Position numbers and translations under genes: made by a program. A stretch of 64,000 bases of DNA from Calonectria ilicicola (taxonomy: Eukaryota; Ascomycota; Sordariomycetes; Hypocreales; Nectriaceae): the NCBI GenBank assembly GCA_020809705.1, contig CP085834.1:1-64000 (forward strand). The letters are read 5' to 3'. Shown here one piece after another: positions 62,695 through 64,000 of this stretch. Below the pieces are notes generated by a model. The model made no database searches and was not told the DNA's origin. It saw only the letters and a list, made by a program, of their open reading frames with translations. Positions within the stretch are counted from its first letter, which is position 1, and each line of letters starts with the position of its first letter.

Positions 62695-64000
62695 ATGGCC
62701 ACCACAACCGCAACAATTACCCAGACGACCGAAACGGTGACGCCCAAACTTTCTCTCAAGCTCGTTAGCGACGAAAACAAGAATGTGAGTGCCAGACCCG
62801 TATAAAGCTTCAATTAAATCAGGGCTAAGTCACCGATCTAGGCCCCGGAATGGATGAGAGAGATCGATAACAAAGGTTGGACTGTTGTGAAAGAAACCAT
62901 CCCCAAGGAAAAGGCCCTTGCATACGCCGCGAAGGGTTACGAGTGGCTTGAAAGCTGGAAACTCGGCTACGACCGTACCAAGTCCGAGACCCGCAAGGCT
63001 ACTAATTTGCCGTGGCATATCCGTGGTGGTCTATATGCTAGGTAAGCGTCGTTCGGTTTTCAATATTGCCATGCGCTCATGTTGTTAGATACGGCGTTGC
63101 CCATGAACAGTTTGTCTGGGATATTCGCAGCGAGCCTAATCTAGTGGAAAAGTTCGCCCAAATTTGGGGTACAGATGAACTTCTTGTATCTTACGGTATG
63201 TTTTCAACTTTGATCATGGAATTGGTGTGACCTTTGTCATTTCTGTGTGCAACCACTGACTACTGTTCAGACGGAGTTAACCTTTCCGTTCCCGAGCAAG
63301 AGCGCCCCAAGACAGACCCCGTCTTCGTTCCGTGGTCCCATGTCGATCAGTCGCCGCTTCGCACCAACTTGCAGTGTGTCCAAGGGATCATGAACCTCTT
63401 ACCAAATGGCCCTGACGATGGCGGCTTGATGGTTCTTGAAGGCTCCAACAAATTTTATGCTGAACTCTGGGAGCACTTTGACCACAAAAAAGGGCCTAAG
63501 GGGTGGAACACTTGGGAACAGCAATTCCTTGACGAAGAGATGTGCCAGTGGCTACAGGACAAAGGGTGCAAATGGATTAAAGTCTGTGCTGGGCCTGGCG
63601 ATCTTCTTCTGTGGGACTCGGTGAGTTCATGCAATGGACAGCGTGAGTGATGTGAACTAACGTTTACAGCGATGTGTCCACTACGGGGCTGCCCCATCTT
63701 CGACCAATGACCGATTTGCAGCATGTGAGTACACGGAATGCCATCTTTGCGGTCCAAAAGATTGTTAACAATAAAAGATGTTTGCTATAAACCAGCTTCG
63801 TTTGTCTCAGAAGAGACCAAGAGGCAACGCCTTGAGATTTTCGATAAGAAGCAAGGAACTGCGCATGATCCCGCCATCCTCCGCGCTACCCCAAGATATC
63901 CTCCTGAGGATCACCCATCATATGCGGACTCCATCCAAAGACCACTTCAGCAGCCTGTTTTGTCTAAGCGAGCTAAGCAGCTTGCTGGTTTGGAATCTTA
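62695..64000 (+). CDS. PhyH-family Fe(II)/2-oxoglutarate dioxygenase, partial at right edge
   Basis: Start CACCATGGCC is a strong fungal context. Exons 62,695-62,784, 62,842-63,041, 63,089-63,195, 63,271-63,620, 63,670-63,724 and 63,796 to beyond the window; all GT-AG and in frame. The protein opens with a Thr-rich tail, then PEWMREIDNKGWTVVKETIP, the usual PhyH beginning. Metal ligands are visible: His156 and Asp158 in WSHVDQSP, and the distal His253 in RCVHYGAAPS after GDLLLWDS. GLMVLEGSNKF is also typical. Members hydroxylate small molecules such as fatty acyl or secondary-metabolite substrates. The substrate here is unknown, and the C-terminus lies outside the window. Confidence 0.92.

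Noticed and set aside
1..64000. CRISPR arrays, tRNA or rRNA genes, bacterial operons
   Set aside because: No spaced direct repeats of CRISPR type and no tRNA/rRNA-like stretch was noticed by eye; introns and gene families are fungal.

Overview
The window comes from a filamentous ascomycete (Pezizomycotina-type). Genes are split by short introns of about 45-130 nt with fungal donor and acceptor sites. There is a HET-domain gene, an HsbA-type secreted wall protein, fungal-specific transcription-factor and MFS relics, and a block of about 29 kb of transposons turned almost to pure A+T with the C-to-T / G-to-A stop pattern of repeat-induced point mutation (RIP). Genus cannot be told from the sequence alone.

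Left arm (1-21,849). Two same-strand genes of unknown function come first: a large gene running off the left edge, with one apparent frameshift, and upstream of it a three-exon gene with a ParB/sulfiredoxin-like GQHR motif. At 5.8-7.1 kb lies the 3' end of a non-LTR retrotransposon (CCHC knuckle plus a restriction-like endonuclease-type tail) next to degenerate CCCTAA repeats, suggesting a telomere-targeting element or an old chromosome end. From 7.5 to 21.1 kb there is an intact SDR gene followed by decaying genes: an MFS transporter, a polyol (sorbitol/xylitol-type) dehydrogenase, a fungal transcription factor and an NAD(P)-dependent extended-SDR reductase. Together they resemble a dying catabolic or secondary-metabolite cluster. 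A small intact ORF of unknown function (16,750-17,145) and an A+T-only island (13.7-14.3 kb) lie among them.

Transposon nest (21,850-51,246). The whole block sits between perfect 26-bp inverted repeats flanked by TA, the outermost element E. Inside E is a Gypsy-type LTR element D (128-bp LTRs, minus). D was broken by a Fot1/pogo-like DNA transposon C1, by a second one C2, and by a younger Gypsy element A (334-bp LTRs, minus, 5-bp duplication ATTAC). C2 was itself broken by Gypsy element B (391-bp LTRs, plus) and by a third Fot1/pogo copy C3, and B carries a solo LTR with duplication ATTAT. Removing the insertions restores C2 to 1,859 bp, against 1,857 and 1,860 bp for C1 and C3, which supports the model. 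Long coding parts are heavily mutated, while the short solo LTR and the LTRs of A are nearly clean.

Right arm (51,247-64,000). This is normal gene-bearing DNA: a secreted DUF1214-type protein, an HsbA-like wall protein, a HET gene with an in-frame stop or a hidden intron, and a divergent pair made of a four-exon D-2-hydroxyacid dehydrogenase (minus) and a PhyH-type Fe(II)/2-oxoglutarate dioxygenase (plus, cut by the right edge).
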